A DNA stretch of 64,000 bases from Odontesthes bonariensis (GCF_027942865.1 NC_134507.1:69501-133500), one strand, 5' to 3'; shown: positions 60,664 through 64,000, numbered from the stretch's first letter. The notes: generated from the letters alone by a model not told the origin. Numbers and translations: made by a program.

Positions 60664-63600
60664 AAAAGCTGCAGTCGGCAGGTTTTCAAAATTGCGAGTC
60701 TAAAGTCGGAAAATTCGAACTGATACAACTTTCAGGTCCCTCCCCCAACCTCTACCAAGCTCCGAATCGCCCCCCAAACCCCTCCCCCTCTGTGGACGAG
60801 GTTGTGCACGTGAGTTCACACCAGTGTGAGCGCACACAAGCTGGGGCAGACTCACGCTCAGCAGCGTGTGCACAAGCTGTGATTGACAGGTAGGATTCCT
60901 CCACCCTAACTTGATTGGTTAAAAACAGCCGGAGCGCTCGGTTTTTGCAGGCATGATTACAGGCTTCAGAGGGAGCTACAGATTTCGTTATTTTTCCTAA
61001 ACAGCCTATTTAATATTCTACTTCCAGAATCCCATGACAGTTCAAGCTAATATGACGAAAAAAAAGTTGCCGACCGCAGCTATTTTTTGGGGCTTTTTAT
61101 GCCTTTATTGTTAGGACAGTTTGGGAGAGACAGGAAGCAGGGGGCAGAGAGAGGGGAAAAACACACAGCACAGGGCCGCCCGGTGCGGGAGTCGAACCGG
61201 GGCCAGCCGCATTGAATTAATTTACATTGAAACTTGATTTAAAGAAAATAAACCGTGGTTGAAATCGAAATCGCAATTTCTACCAGAAAAATCGCAATTT
61301 CAATTTTTTCTTAAAATCGTTCAGCCCTAATCAGCAGGCTTTTAAAATCTATTCTGTGACTGACTGGAAGCCAGAGTAAAGATTTTAAAGGTGCTGTGAT
61401 GTGTTCAGATCTCTTAGTCCGGGTTAAACTCTAGCAGCAGCGTTCTGGATGAGCTGCAGATGTTTAATGCTCTTTTTGGGAAGTCCAGTTAAAAGAGCGT
61501 TACAGTAATCGAGTCTACTGGAGATGAATGCATGGATGAGTTTCTCCTGGTCTTTTTGGGAGAGGAAACCTTTAATTCTGTTGATATTTCTGAGGTGGTA
61601 AAAAGCTGCCTTGGTGACAGCTTTGATGTGGCTGCTGAAAGTCAGATCTGAGTCTATCAACACTCCGAGGTTACCAACTTGGTCAGTGATTATAAGGTCC
61701 CGAGTCTCAAGATATTTACCAACGCTGACCCTCTTCTCTTTGCTCCCAAACAGAATGATCTCAGTTTTGTCTTCATTTAATTGTAGAAAATTATCTCTCA
61801 TCCAGGTGTTTACTTCCTCCAGACACTGACACAGTACGTCTGCTGGGCTGCAGTCGTCCGCTGACAGAGACACATAAAGTTGTGTATCGTCTGCATAACT
61901 GTGATAATTGATGTTAAAATTCTGCAATATCTGACCCAAAGGGAGCATATACAAGTTAAACAGAAGAGGTCCAAGAATTGACCCCTGGGGGACTCCACAA
62001 GTCATGGCATTGATTGAAGCTGTATAGATTAGAATACTCTGAACTGATGATCGGGTATTGATTGAAGCCGTATTGATTAGGATACTCTGAACTGATGATC
62101 AGGTATTGATTGAAGTTGTATTGATTAGGATACTCTGAACTGATGAGGTGTGATGTCAGACTGGCTGATGATGTCATCAGGTCGGCGTCCTGCTGCAGGA
62201 ACTCACCAGAGACGGGACTGTGAACACTTGCACTGACAGGTCAGTGATGGAGAACTCACGGTCGTGGTCGTCTTTCACGTAGTCGCTCTGCAGGTGTTGG
62301 TAGTTCTACCAGCAGAGAGACAGGGGAAGACAGAGAGGCTCAGAGAGGGGGAGGAGCTACTCACCACGGTCGGGACGGTGAAGAGCTGAACGGACAGTGA
62401 GGTCACCGACACCACCCGCTCGTGGTCGTCCTCCATAAAATCTGTCTGAAGGCGTCGGTAGTTCTAAAGGGGGACGACATTTCACCTCTGGGTCAGAGGT
62501 AGCTGTTGTACCCCGACCCGACCCACCACCCCACTAACAGACAGTCAACCAGAACCGTACGGCCCGTCTCGTGTTCTGGAGCCGAGAGACGTGTACACTG
62601 TCCACAAACTTCTGAAAAGCGGGTCAGTCCTCAGAACACTGCTAACGGGTTAAGACTTCCCATTCCTAAAGACTTCCCATTTAATTAAGACTTTCCATTT
62701 CATTAAGACTTCCCATTCCTAAAGACTTCCCATTTCATTAAGACTTCCCATTTAATTAAGACTTTCCATTTCATTAAGACTTTCCATTTCATTAAGACTT
62801 CCCATTTCATTAAGACATCCCATTTCGTTAAGACATCCCATTTCGTTAAGACATCCCATTCCGTTAAGACTTCCCATTTCGTCAAGACTTCCCATTTCGT
62901 TAAGACATCCCATTTCGTTAAGACATCCCATTTCGTTAAGACATCCCATTTCGTTAAGACATCCCATTCCGTTAAGACTTCCCATTTCGTTAAGACATCC
63001 CATTTCGTTAAGACATCCCATTTCGTTAAGACATCCCATTTCGTTAAGACATCCCATTCCGTTAAGACATCCCATTTCGTTAAGACATCCCATTTCGTTA
63101 AGACATCCCATTTCGTTAAGACTTCCCATTTCGTTAAGACATCCCATTCCGTTAAGACTTCCCATTTCGTTAAGACTTCCCATTCCGTTAAGACTTCCCA
63201 TTCCGTTAAGACTTCCCATTCCATTAAGACTTCCCATCCCGTTAGGATAACAAAACGTTAAACAAGTTCTCCTCTCAGAACTATAAAATGAAAGGTGGTG
63301 CCCCTTCTTTTCTTAATATTCTGCATATTAATCCATTTTCGGTGCAGAAACGCTCCAGCTGACACGCTTTATGAGACAAGCTTTCTGTGACGGGTCGGCG
63401 ACCTCAGAGACTAACCTTCCGACTTGATCGGAGCGCCGGCTGCCGGGCGGGTTGATCCCGGCTTAGGATTCAAACACATGTTAAACTGAGAACGTCACTG
63501 TCCAGAACAGCTCTGCAGCTTCCTGATGGCACCCACACAGAAGCCCAACATACTGGCGGCTGGATCAAATGTGGCCAAAGGCTAAACAAACACTGTAGGC

Positions 63601-63783
63601 TCCTCCCACCAGGTCATCACATGCCTAGGCTCCTCCCACCAGGTCGTCACATGCACCCACCAGATCAAACTACTTGGGTTAGGGTTACACTTACCTTGGC
63701 AAACTGGATGGCAAAGATCTTTTTGTACTTCAGGTCCATGAGGAGGCTGTTCATGAGCAGCTGGTGGTAGATGTTCCTCGCTC
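30599..63783 (-). CDS. ubr2: ubr2: E3 ubiquitin-protein ligase UBR2, C-terminal 37 exons (5' end outside window)
   Basis: Thirty-seven consecutive exons, all GT-AG and all phase-compatible, total 4133 nt: 1376 codons and TGA. UBR2 is an N-recognin: it binds destabilising N-terminal residues and ubiquitinates the substrate with UBE2A/B, and is needed in mammalian meiosis. Upstream UBR box and ClpS-like exons are missing (right edge). Present are the long helical middle, an [20 protein letters not shown] helix, the RING-H2 split over three exons ([17 protein letters not shown]), and the Cys-rich C-terminal cap ([17 protein letters not shown]). The end IDWQHL is UBR2-specific (UBR1 ends NWQLL). 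Exons are named w1-w37 in transcript order below. The gene is divided by about 20 minisatellites and several transposons. Confidence 0.96.
30741..30905. repeat. splice-acceptor minisatellite, gene-proximal part
   Basis: Two further copies of the w37 junction: on the coding strand GTTTGTTTACAG followed by GGCGGGGAAACCCCCTCCAC (23 nt of exon start shared, counting the final CTGT) and then TTTGTTTATTGACTT. Continuous with the array at 35670-36345 apart from the Harbinger insertion. Confidence 0.93.
31145..31800 (+). pseudogene. Myb/SANT-like protein remnant of Harbinger element 2
   Basis: Reads [20 protein letters not shown], then a one-base frame change near 31255, then [11 protein letters not shown] and a GTAAGT donor, parallel to the exon at 5272. 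Further pieces [15 protein letters not shown] (31587) and a charged helix [11 protein letters not shown] (31690) follow. Broken, so not functional. Confidence 0.65.
32091..34260 (+). mobile_element. L2-type LINE, RT with one frameshift, inside Harbinger element 2
   Basis: The RT frame 32075-32692 has [40 protein letters not shown] and the catalytic [10 protein letters not shown]. It is frameshifted near 32650 and resumes at 32677-33345 ([60 protein letters not shown]). A 3' UTR to about 34260 ends with an ATGAATTGAATGA tail. It sits within an older antisense LINE fragment (31990-32090, 34261-34310). Confidence 0.9.
34261..35560. mobile_element. LINE tails and fragments within Harbinger element 2
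   Basis: Includes an L2-type 3' end ([17 protein letters not shown] near 34405, ending CTCTACAAATAAAATTGCCT), a poly(C) run at 34640-34654, a 3' UTR block with CGAACCAGGGTTTGCATCCC (35235-35380) and the TAAGTCGCTTTGG tail (35385-35560). The stretch 34700-35220 is unassigned. Confidence 0.6.
35673..36350. repeat. splice-acceptor minisatellite of ubr2 exon w37, distal part
   Basis: About 13 units of 46-60 bp. Each on the coding strand contains TTTGTTTACAG|GCGGGGAAACC, i.e. the true acceptor plus exon start. Two units carry the variant CAGACGGAGAAACAACCTCC. Confidence 0.94.
36351..36566. other. ubr2 intron w36-w37, unique part
   Basis: AT-rich single-copy sequence with no recognised element. 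Confidence 0.4.
36567..36668 (-). CDS. ubr2: ubr2 exon w36
   Basis: 102 bp, acceptor GTGTGTGTGCAG, donor GTACGT. Encodes [20 protein letters not shown] then [13 protein letters not shown]. Confidence 0.96.
37030..38102. repeat. 33-bp array, about 33 copies, ubr2 intron w35-w36
   Basis: Unit GTCTGTTACCGGGGTTACAC plus TACCCCTCAGGTA, with some 23-bp units lacking CAGGTAGTCT. Spurious ORFs on both strands. Confidence 0.95.
38246..38416 (-). CDS. ubr2: ubr2 exon w35 (Cys-rich C-terminal cap)
   Basis: 171 bp, acceptor CACCTGTGCAG type (CCTGTGCAG), donor GTAGCT. Encodes [20 protein letters not shown] then [20 protein letters not shown], the zinc-binding cap of N-recognins. Confidence 0.95.
38535..38712. 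repeat. CACCTGAGCTCACCTGTGTT array and (TG)n
   Basis: About nine 10-20 bp units with AGCT/TGTT variants, ending in a (TG)12 tract beside the w34 donor. Confidence 0.9.
38722..38856 (-). CDS. ubr2: ubr2 exon w34
   Basis: 135 bp, acceptor GCGGTCCTCAG, donor GTCAGT. Encodes [20 protein letters not shown] then [20 protein letters not shown], a strongly conserved UBR block. Confidence 0.95.
38880..41321. repeat. 17-bp array repeating the ubr2 w33 donor site, 2.4 kb
   Basis: Plus-strand unit GTTACCTGTGTCAGAGT with 14-, 17- and 19-bp variants. On the coding strand each unit reads CACAG|GTAACA, identical to the true exon-intron junction at 41322/41321. It fills the intron to about 24 nt from the w34 acceptor. 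Higher-order blocks near 40000-41150 are duplicated. Confidence 0.96.
41322..41424 (-). CDS. ubr2: ubr2 exon w33
   Basis: 103 bp, acceptor GCAGCTGCAG, donor GTAACA. Encodes [20 protein letters not shown] and [11 protein letters not shown]. Its final CACAG and the donor are the repeating motif of the neighbouring 2.4 kb array. Confidence 0.93.
41519..41649 (-). CDS. ubr2: ubr2 exon w32
   Basis: 131 bp, acceptor ATGTTGACAG, donor GTAACA. Encodes [20 protein letters not shown] then ALFFHYLN. Confidence 0.95.
41750..41840 (-). CDS. ubr2: ubr2 exon w31
   Basis: 91 bp, acceptor TGTGTGTCCAG, donor GTGAGT. Encodes [29 protein letters not shown], an acidic linker as in UBR2. Confidence 0.9.
41855..42770. 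repeat. 15-bp CAGGTGAGATACAGA array, ubr2 intron w30-w31
   Basis: About 60 copies with ATAC/ACAC/ACAG and GACAG/GGCAG variants. It fills the intron to about 12 nt from each splice site, forming a pyrimidine-rich CTCACCTGTCTGT tract on the coding strand. ORFs of 270-394 codons here are artefacts. Confidence 0.96.
42782..42920 (-). CDS. ubr2: ubr2 exon w30
   Basis: 139 bp, acceptor GTGTCTGCAG, donor GTTTGA (weaker than its neighbours). Encodes [20 protein letters not shown] and [20 protein letters not shown]. Confidence 0.92.
42960..43290. repeat. 44-bp and 12-bp AACTGG repeats, ubr2 intron w29-w30
   Basis: Three copies of a 44-bp unit (AACTGGTTTAACTGGTTCTA with TTTGCCTTCATT), followed by short GATTGAAACTGG units up to the w29 donor. 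Confidence 0.85.
43297..43364 (-). CDS. ubr2: ubr2 exon w29
   Basis: 68 bp, acceptor GTGCTGCAG, donor GTGAGT. Encodes [22 protein letters not shown]. Confidence 0.93.
43451..43547 (-). CDS. ubr2: ubr2 exon w28
   Basis: 97 bp, acceptor GTGTTGCAG, donor GTACAC. Encodes [20 protein letters not shown] and HAHFIRLFA. Confidence 0.93.
43772..43827 (-). CDS. ubr2: ubr2 exon w27
   Basis: 56 bp, acceptor GGCTTTGCAG, donor GTAAAG. Encodes [18 protein letters not shown], matching the DKPLFGPLPCR motif. Confidence 0.93.
43903..44615. repeat. 49-bp array, about 14 copies, ubr2 intron w26-w27
   Basis: Unit contains GGTACGTATACCTGAGTGCA and CCTGTCGGGTGGGTGTACCT. It begins about 28 nt past the w26 donor. 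Confidence 0.95.
44644..44792 (-). CDS. ubr2: ubr2 exon w26
   Basis: 149 bp, acceptor GTGTCTGCAG, donor GTACGC. Encodes [20 protein letters not shown] then [20 protein letters not shown]. Confidence 0.95.
44903..44954 (-). CDS. ubr2: ubr2 exon w25 (start ambiguous by 9 nt)
   Basis: 52 bp with acceptor GCGCCGCAG; an alternative acceptor TGTAAG starts at 44963 and adds three codons in frame. Both keep phase and lead to [16 protein letters not shown], like the LPEGFRPDF stretch of mammals. Donor GTGAGT. Confidence 0.75.
45049..45137 (-). CDS. ubr2: ubr2 exon w24
   Basis: 89 bp, acceptor TTTCTTTCTCAG, donor GTCAGT. Encodes [20 protein letters not shown], matching the P.L..W...IS.Q stretch of UBR2. 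Confidence 0.88.
45230..45740 (+). mobile_element. LINE fragment (RT core plus 3' tail), ubr2 intron w23-w24
   Basis: Plus-strand sequence translates in broken frames to [21 protein letters not shown] and [10 protein letters not shown], an RT core of the CR1/Rex1-type. It then jumps to a 3' tail GTAAGTCGCTTTGGATAAAA GCGTCTGCAGAATGACCG. The same tail occurs alone at 35385-35560. Confidence 0.75.
45738..45984. repeat. 31-bp array repeating the ubr2 w23 donor site
   Basis: On the coding strand each unit reads ACACCTGACCACAG then GTAC or GTAA, the same as the end of exon w23 and its donor. Seven extra donor-like copies lie downstream of the true one. Confidence 0.92.
45970..46131 (-). CDS. ubr2: ubr2 exon w23 (last RING ligands)
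   Basis: 162 bp, acceptor GTGCGTTCAG, donor GTACGC. Encodes [20 protein letters not shown] and [20 protein letters not shown]. The last 15 nt and donor seed the adjacent array. Confidence 0.95.
46207..46300 (-). CDS. ubr2: ubr2 exon w22 (central RING ligands)
   Basis: 94 bp, acceptor TGTTTCAG, donor GTCAGT. Encodes [26 protein letters not shown]; the C.H..H...C spacing completes the cross-brace core. Confidence 0.96.
46375..46583 (-). CDS. ubr2: ubr2 exon w21 (first RING zinc ligands)
   Basis: 209 bp, acceptor ACCCCTCCAG, donor GTGAGC. Encodes [20 protein letters not shown] and [18 protein letters not shown]. CxxC supplies the first RING-H2 ligand pair. Confidence 0.96.
46625..47750. mobile_element. 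hAT-type MITE with 8-bp target duplication, carrying a 23-bp array
   Basis: Inverted ends CAATGTTCCCTCT and AGAGGGAACATTG, flanked by CTGGGGAG at 46617-46624 and 47751-47758 (fits nTnnnnAn). Lies 41 nt upstream of the ubr2 w21 acceptor. Its interior includes the array at 47017-47535. Confidence 0.85.
47017..47535. repeat. 23-bp array inside the hAT element
   Basis: About 22 copies of CCCATGGCCAAAGGACGACT plus CTT (GGAC/GCAC variants). All six frames are largely stop-free, producing spurious ORFs of 100-199 codons. Confidence 0.95.
47886..48064 (-). CDS. ubr2: ubr2 exon w20
   Basis: 179 bp, acceptor CCTTGTGCAG, donor GTACGC. Encodes the highly charged helix [20 protein letters not shown] then [20 protein letters not shown], a UBR1/2 hallmark just N-terminal to the RING. 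Confidence 0.96.
48090..48127. repeat. (CCAA)n microsatellite
   Basis: Nine CAAC/CCAA tetranucleotides in the 110-nt intron between w19 and w20. Confidence 0.9.
48175..48258 (-). CDS. ubr2: ubr2 exon w19
   Basis: 84 bp = 28 codons, acceptor TGTCTGTGCAG, donor GTGAGG. Encodes [20 protein letters not shown] and GRMLEE. Confidence 0.92.
48540..48701. repeat. 37-bp array, left part (split by LTR)
   Basis: Four copies of AGGATAAGCAACTTTAAAAC plus ACATTAGGTCTAGGTTT, continuous in type with the array at 50450-51970. The two are separated by the LTR-like insertion. Confidence 0.9.
48706..50449. mobile_element. putative solo LTR (1.74 kb)
   Basis: Begins TGTAGC and ends GCTACA (TG...CA ends with a 6-bp inverted repeat), flanked by ATTA at 48702-48705 and 50450-50453. 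It carries an AATAAA in TTGAATAAATG near 50185. There is no internal coding region, so if it is an LTR retroelement only a single LTR remains. Length is large for an LTR and orientation plus is suggested by AATAAA. Family not identified. Confidence 0.6.
50454..51970. repeat. 37-bp array (AGGATAAGCAACTTTAAAAC), main part, ubr2 intron w18-w19
   Basis: About 45 copies with and without a GTTAGGTTT insertion, giving alternating 28- and 37-bp units. Higher-order blocks (for example about 50940-51120 and 51240-51410) are duplicated. Confidence 0.95.
52146..52255 (-). CDS. ubr2: ubr2 exon w18
   Basis: 110 bp, acceptor GTGGTTCAG, donor GTAAAC. Encodes [20 protein letters not shown] and [14 protein letters not shown]. 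Confidence 0.94.
52358..52460 (-). CDS. ubr2: ubr2 exon w17
   Basis: 103 bp, acceptor TTCTGCACAG, donor GTCAGT. Encodes [20 protein letters not shown] and [11 protein letters not shown]. Confidence 0.93.
52560..52826. repeat. GATAATCTAAAGAACGGTA array, ubr2 intron w16-w17
   Basis: Irregular 14-16 bp units (ATAATCTAAAGAACG, GGTAATCTAAAGAACG) with interspersed GTTAGGGTTAGGG, lying right after the w16 donor. Confidence 0.85.
52834..52988 (-). CDS. ubr2: ubr2 exon w16
   Basis: 155 bp, acceptor CTGTGTTGCAG, donor GTGAGA. Encodes [20 protein letters not shown] and WTESMLQR, with the proline run typical of UBR1/2. Confidence 0.94.
53063..53111 (-). CDS. ubr2: ubr2 exon w15
   Basis: 49 bp, acceptor GTGTTCAG, donor GTAAGC. 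Encodes [16 protein letters not shown]. Confidence 0.92.
53214..53316 (-). CDS. ubr2: ubr2 exon w14
   Basis: 103 bp, acceptor GTCCCTTACAG, donor GTACGA. Encodes [20 protein letters not shown] and [14 protein letters not shown]. Confidence 0.94.
53375..54245. repeat. 15-bp array (CCTGGAGGCGTTAGC), ubr2 intron w13-w14
   Basis: About 58 copies with blocks of sequence variants (GGGGTCAGCT, GAGGTGTCGG, GAAGAGTTGG), showing local homogenisation. It starts about 58 nt upstream of the w14 acceptor. Confidence 0.95.
54253..54545 (+). mobile_element. Rex3-like LINE 3' fragment in ubr2 intron
   Basis: A frameshifted plus-strand match to the C-terminal Rex3 coding end seen at 6375-6764 ([18 protein letters not shown], later LAWERLGIP) and a GATGATTGGTGGGTGGGTGG tail. 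It abuts the 15-bp array. Confidence 0.75.
54743..54795 (-). CDS. ubr2: ubr2 exon w13
   Basis: 53 bp, acceptor CTTTTTCAG, donor GTCAGT. Encodes [17 protein letters not shown]. Confidence 0.9.
54877..55001 (-). CDS. ubr2: ubr2 exon w12
   Basis: 125 bp, acceptor GGGTTCCAG, donor GTGAGA. Encodes [20 protein letters not shown] and [15 protein letters not shown]. Confidence 0.94.
55090..55150 (-). CDS. ubr2: ubr2 exon w11
   Basis: 61 bp, acceptor TCCTCCGCAG, donor GTGAGT. Encodes [20 protein letters not shown]. Confidence 0.93.
55235..56645. repeat. 29-bp array, about 48 copies, ubr2 intron w10-w11
   Basis: Unit: ATTAGGGTCCTTAGAGCGTC plus GGTCGAGTC, with GAGTC/GAATC/GAGAC variants and occasional CTCTAGAG. 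It begins 22 nt from the w10 donor and fills almost the whole intron. Confidence 0.96.
56668..56784 (-). CDS. ubr2: ubr2 exon w10
   Basis: 117 bp = 39 codons, acceptor TTCTGATGCAG, donor GTAGGT. Encodes [20 protein letters not shown] and RKRYREANK. Confidence 0.94.
56835..56972. repeat. 24-bp array between ubr2 exons w9 and w10
   Basis: About six copies of GAGGCTGAACCAGCGCACCC plus AGAG, starting immediately after the w9 donor and filling much of the 193-nt intron. Confidence 0.9.
56978..57043 (-). CDS. ubr2: ubr2 exon w9
   Basis: 66 bp = 22 codons, acceptor CTGTTTCAG, donor GTAAAG. Encodes [22 protein letters not shown]. Confidence 0.93.
57132..57242 (-). CDS. ubr2: ubr2 exon w8
   Basis: 111 bp, acceptor GGTCCTCAG, donor GTGAGT. 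Encodes [20 protein letters not shown] and [15 protein letters not shown]. Confidence 0.93.
57298..57426. repeat. 21-bp array between ubr2 exons w7 and w8
   Basis: Six copies of GGGGAGGGACACCGATCCCC plus A/AG. The remainder of the intron to 57742 shows nothing recognisable. Confidence 0.9.
57743..57804 (-). CDS. ubr2: ubr2 exon w7
   Basis: 62 bp, acceptor TCTCCCATCAG, donor GTCAGT. Encodes [20 protein letters not shown]. Confidence 0.9.
57880..58063 (-). CDS. ubr2: ubr2 exon w6 (true copy of a triplicated 5' end)
   Basis: 184 bp, acceptor TGTTTACCTAG, donor GTAAAC. Encodes [28 protein letters not shown] and [12 protein letters not shown]. Its first 67 nt and acceptor recur twice upstream. 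Confidence 0.93.
58108..58269 (-). repeat. two decoy copies of the ubr2 exon w6 5' end with acceptors
   Basis: Segments 58174-58108 and 58269-58203 repeat the first 67 nt of exon w6, each preceded by the same CCTAG acceptor and each lacking the rest of the exon and its donor. Reading on from either copy in the gene's frame meets TAA a few codons later. Both decoys share a silent GCC-to-GCT difference from the true exon, so they are sisters of each other. Confidence 0.92.
58500..58700. repeat. GGGGAGGAGCTCCAACATCC units with Rex3-like tail
   Basis: Six GGAGGAGCTCC-containing units followed by GATAAGAGGGAGATGATGAA TTGGTGGGTGGATG, resembling the tail of the Rex3 fragment at 54500-54545. Located between ubr2 exons w5 and w6. 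Confidence 0.75.
58744..58872 (-). CDS. ubr2: ubr2 exon w5
   Basis: 129 bp, acceptor TGTGTCCCAG, donor GTAAGC. Encodes [20 protein letters not shown], nearly invariant in UBR2. Confidence 0.95.
58943..59042 (-). CDS. ubr2: ubr2 exon w4
   Basis: 100 bp, acceptor GTGTCTGCAG, donor GTAAGC. Encodes [10 protein letters not shown] and [16 protein letters not shown]. The intron to w5 is 70 nt, the shortest constitutive intron seen in this gene here. Confidence 0.94.
59131..59294 (-). CDS. ubr2: ubr2 exon w3
   Basis: 164 bp, acceptor TGCGCTGCAG, donor GTGAGG. Encodes [20 protein letters not shown] and [20 protein letters not shown]. Confidence 0.94.
59485..59649. repeat. telomere-like GGGTTAGGGTTACCCT tract
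   Basis: Short mixed runs of GTTAGGG and CCCTA in both orientations in the ubr2 intron downstream of w2b. Confidence 0.7.
59650..60072. repeat. 48-bp array, left part (split by LINE)
   Basis: About nine copies of GATTAGGATACTCTGAACTG plus ATGATCAGGTATTGATTGAAGCCGTATT-type sequence. Three more copies of the same unit lie at 62007-62150 beyond the LINE. Confidence 0.93.
60073..62006 (-). mobile_element. CR1/L2-group LINE inserted in the 48-bp array, itself split by a hAT MITE
   Basis: On the minus strand 62005-61424 has [20 protein letters not shown] and the catalytic [10 protein letters not shown], then [20 protein letters not shown] and [10 protein letters not shown]. After the hAT insertion the C-terminus resumes at 60530-60267 ([20 protein letters not shown]). 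Same orientation as ubr2. Confidence 0.88.
60537..61329. mobile_element. non-autonomous hAT MITE with 8-bp target duplication, nested in LINE
   Basis: Inverted ends TAGGGCTGAACGAT and ATCGTTCAGCCCTA, flanked by ATCAGCAG at 60529-60536 and 61330-61337. The interior holds a poly(T) run (60630-60661) and a SINE-like piece (61091-61212) with B box GGTTCGACTCC on minus. Confidence 0.88.
62007..62150. repeat. 48-bp array, right part
   Basis: Three copies of the TACTCTGAACTGATGATC unit, continuing the array at 59650-60072 across the LINE. They end about 55 nt from the w2b donor. Confidence 0.92.
62207..62305 (-). CDS. ubr2: ubr2 exon w2b, second of a mutually exclusive pair
   Basis: 99 bp = 33 codons, acceptor TCTGCTGGTAG, donor GTGAGT. 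Encodes [20 protein letters not shown] and ends FTVPSL, identical to w2a at 19 of 33 positions. It lies 59 nt after w2a, less than any other intron of the gene in this window (minimum 70), so joining w2a to w2b is probably sterically blocked. Confidence 0.85.
62365..62463 (-). CDS. ubr2: ubr2 exon w2a, first of a mutually exclusive pair
   Basis: 99 bp = 33 codons, acceptor CCCCCTTTAG, donor GTGAGT. Encodes [20 protein letters not shown] and ends FTVPTV. This version is the closer of the two to the mammalian UBR2 reference exon as I know it. Confidence 0.9.
62640..63245. repeat. 18-bp TTAAGACATCCCATTTCG array, ubr2 intron w1-w2a
   Basis: About 33 copies with ACTTCC/ACATCC and TTTCG/TTCCG/TTTCA variants. 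Stop-free minus-strand frames here are artefacts. The flank 63246-63694 is unassigned. Confidence 0.95.
63695..63783 (-). CDS. ubr2: ubr2 exon w1
   Basis: 89 bp, acceptor TGTTTGCAG, donor GTAAGT. Encodes [20 protein letters not shown] and on to FAK. Ends on a codon boundary, which permits either alternative next exon. Confidence 0.92.
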
Positions 63784-63799
63784 CTGCAAACACAGAAAG

Positions 63800-64000
63800 G
63801 TGATGTCAGAGCGGACAGGTGGGGTCTACACATCAGGTGGGATCTACACATCAGGTGGGGAGATCAGGTGGGGTCTACACATCAGGTGGGGTCTACACAT
63901 CAGGTGGGGTCTACACATCAGGTGGGATCTACACATCAGGTGGGGTCTACACATCAGGTGGGATCTACACATCAGGTGGGATCTACACATCAGGTGGGGT
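63800..64000. repeat. 18-bp CATCAGGTGGGGTCTACA array at right edge
   Basis: At least nine copies, continuing beyond the window, starting about 20-40 nt upstream of the w1 acceptor. Confidence 0.92.

Noticed and set aside
60594-60893. 99-codon frame starting near the poly(T) run
   Set aside because: Lies inside a non-autonomous hAT MITE and runs through a homopolymer; no conserved domain visible.
62703-63237. [21 protein letters not shown] protein of about 170 codons
   Set aside because: 18-bp array in a ubr2 intron; the frame is open only because 18 is a multiple of three.

Overview
The window is nuclear DNA from a ray-finned (teleost) fish. It has intron-split vertebrate genes with GT-AG splice sites, fish-type LINEs (Rex3-like, CR1/L2-group), PIF/Harbinger, hAT, piggyBac-like and mariner-like elements, and an extreme load of minisatellites. 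There is no prokaryotic gene organisation, CRISPR array, rRNA or canonical tRNA gene.

Three protein-coding genes can be read, all on the minus strand. (1) cox7a2l (SCAF1/COX7RP), complete in three exons between 3062 and 4427, 114 codons. (2) prph2 (peripherin-2/RDS, the photoreceptor disc-rim tetraspanin), complete in three exons between 13443 and 27206, 343 codons. Exon 1 and exon 2 lengths (581 and 247 bp) and all seven large-loop cysteine positions fit the mammalian gene. (3) The 3' part of ubr2 (N-recognin E3 ubiquitin ligase), 37 exons plus one alternative exon between 30599 and 63783, about 1376 residues ending in DWQHL-stop. Its N-terminal exons (UBR box, ClpS-like domain) lie beyond the right edge. 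The ubr2-prph2 head-to-tail pair matches the mammalian neighbourhood as I know it. cox7a2l next door would be a fish arrangement.

Layout: 1-2944 minisatellites and unassigned DNA; 2945-4640 cox7a2l; 4780-13165 a mobile-element graveyard (a Rex3-like LINE inside a Harbinger element inside an L2-type LINE tail, two piggyBac-like MITEs, a tRNA-derived SINE, another LINE); 13443-27206 prph2, whose introns hold a 2.6 kb 8-bp array, a 2.5 kb 22-bp array, a 15-bp array touching an acceptor, and several DNA transposons; 27207-28500 intergenic; 28519-63783 ubr2 with its array-rich 3' region and introns.

The most unusual property is how closely minisatellites are tied to splice junctions. In ubr2, one array repeats the 3' splice site plus the first 23 nt of the last exon. 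Another locus triplicates the 3' splice site plus the first 67 nt of an internal exon. Two arrays begin exactly at a donor and repeat it, one of them for 2.4 kb. Other introns are filled by private repeats to within 10-30 nt of the splice sites. ubr2 also carries a tandem pair of homologous 99-bp exons separated by only 59 nt, which is a mutually exclusive exon arrangement. The very long uninterrupted reading frames in the window are artefacts of stop-free tandem repeats.
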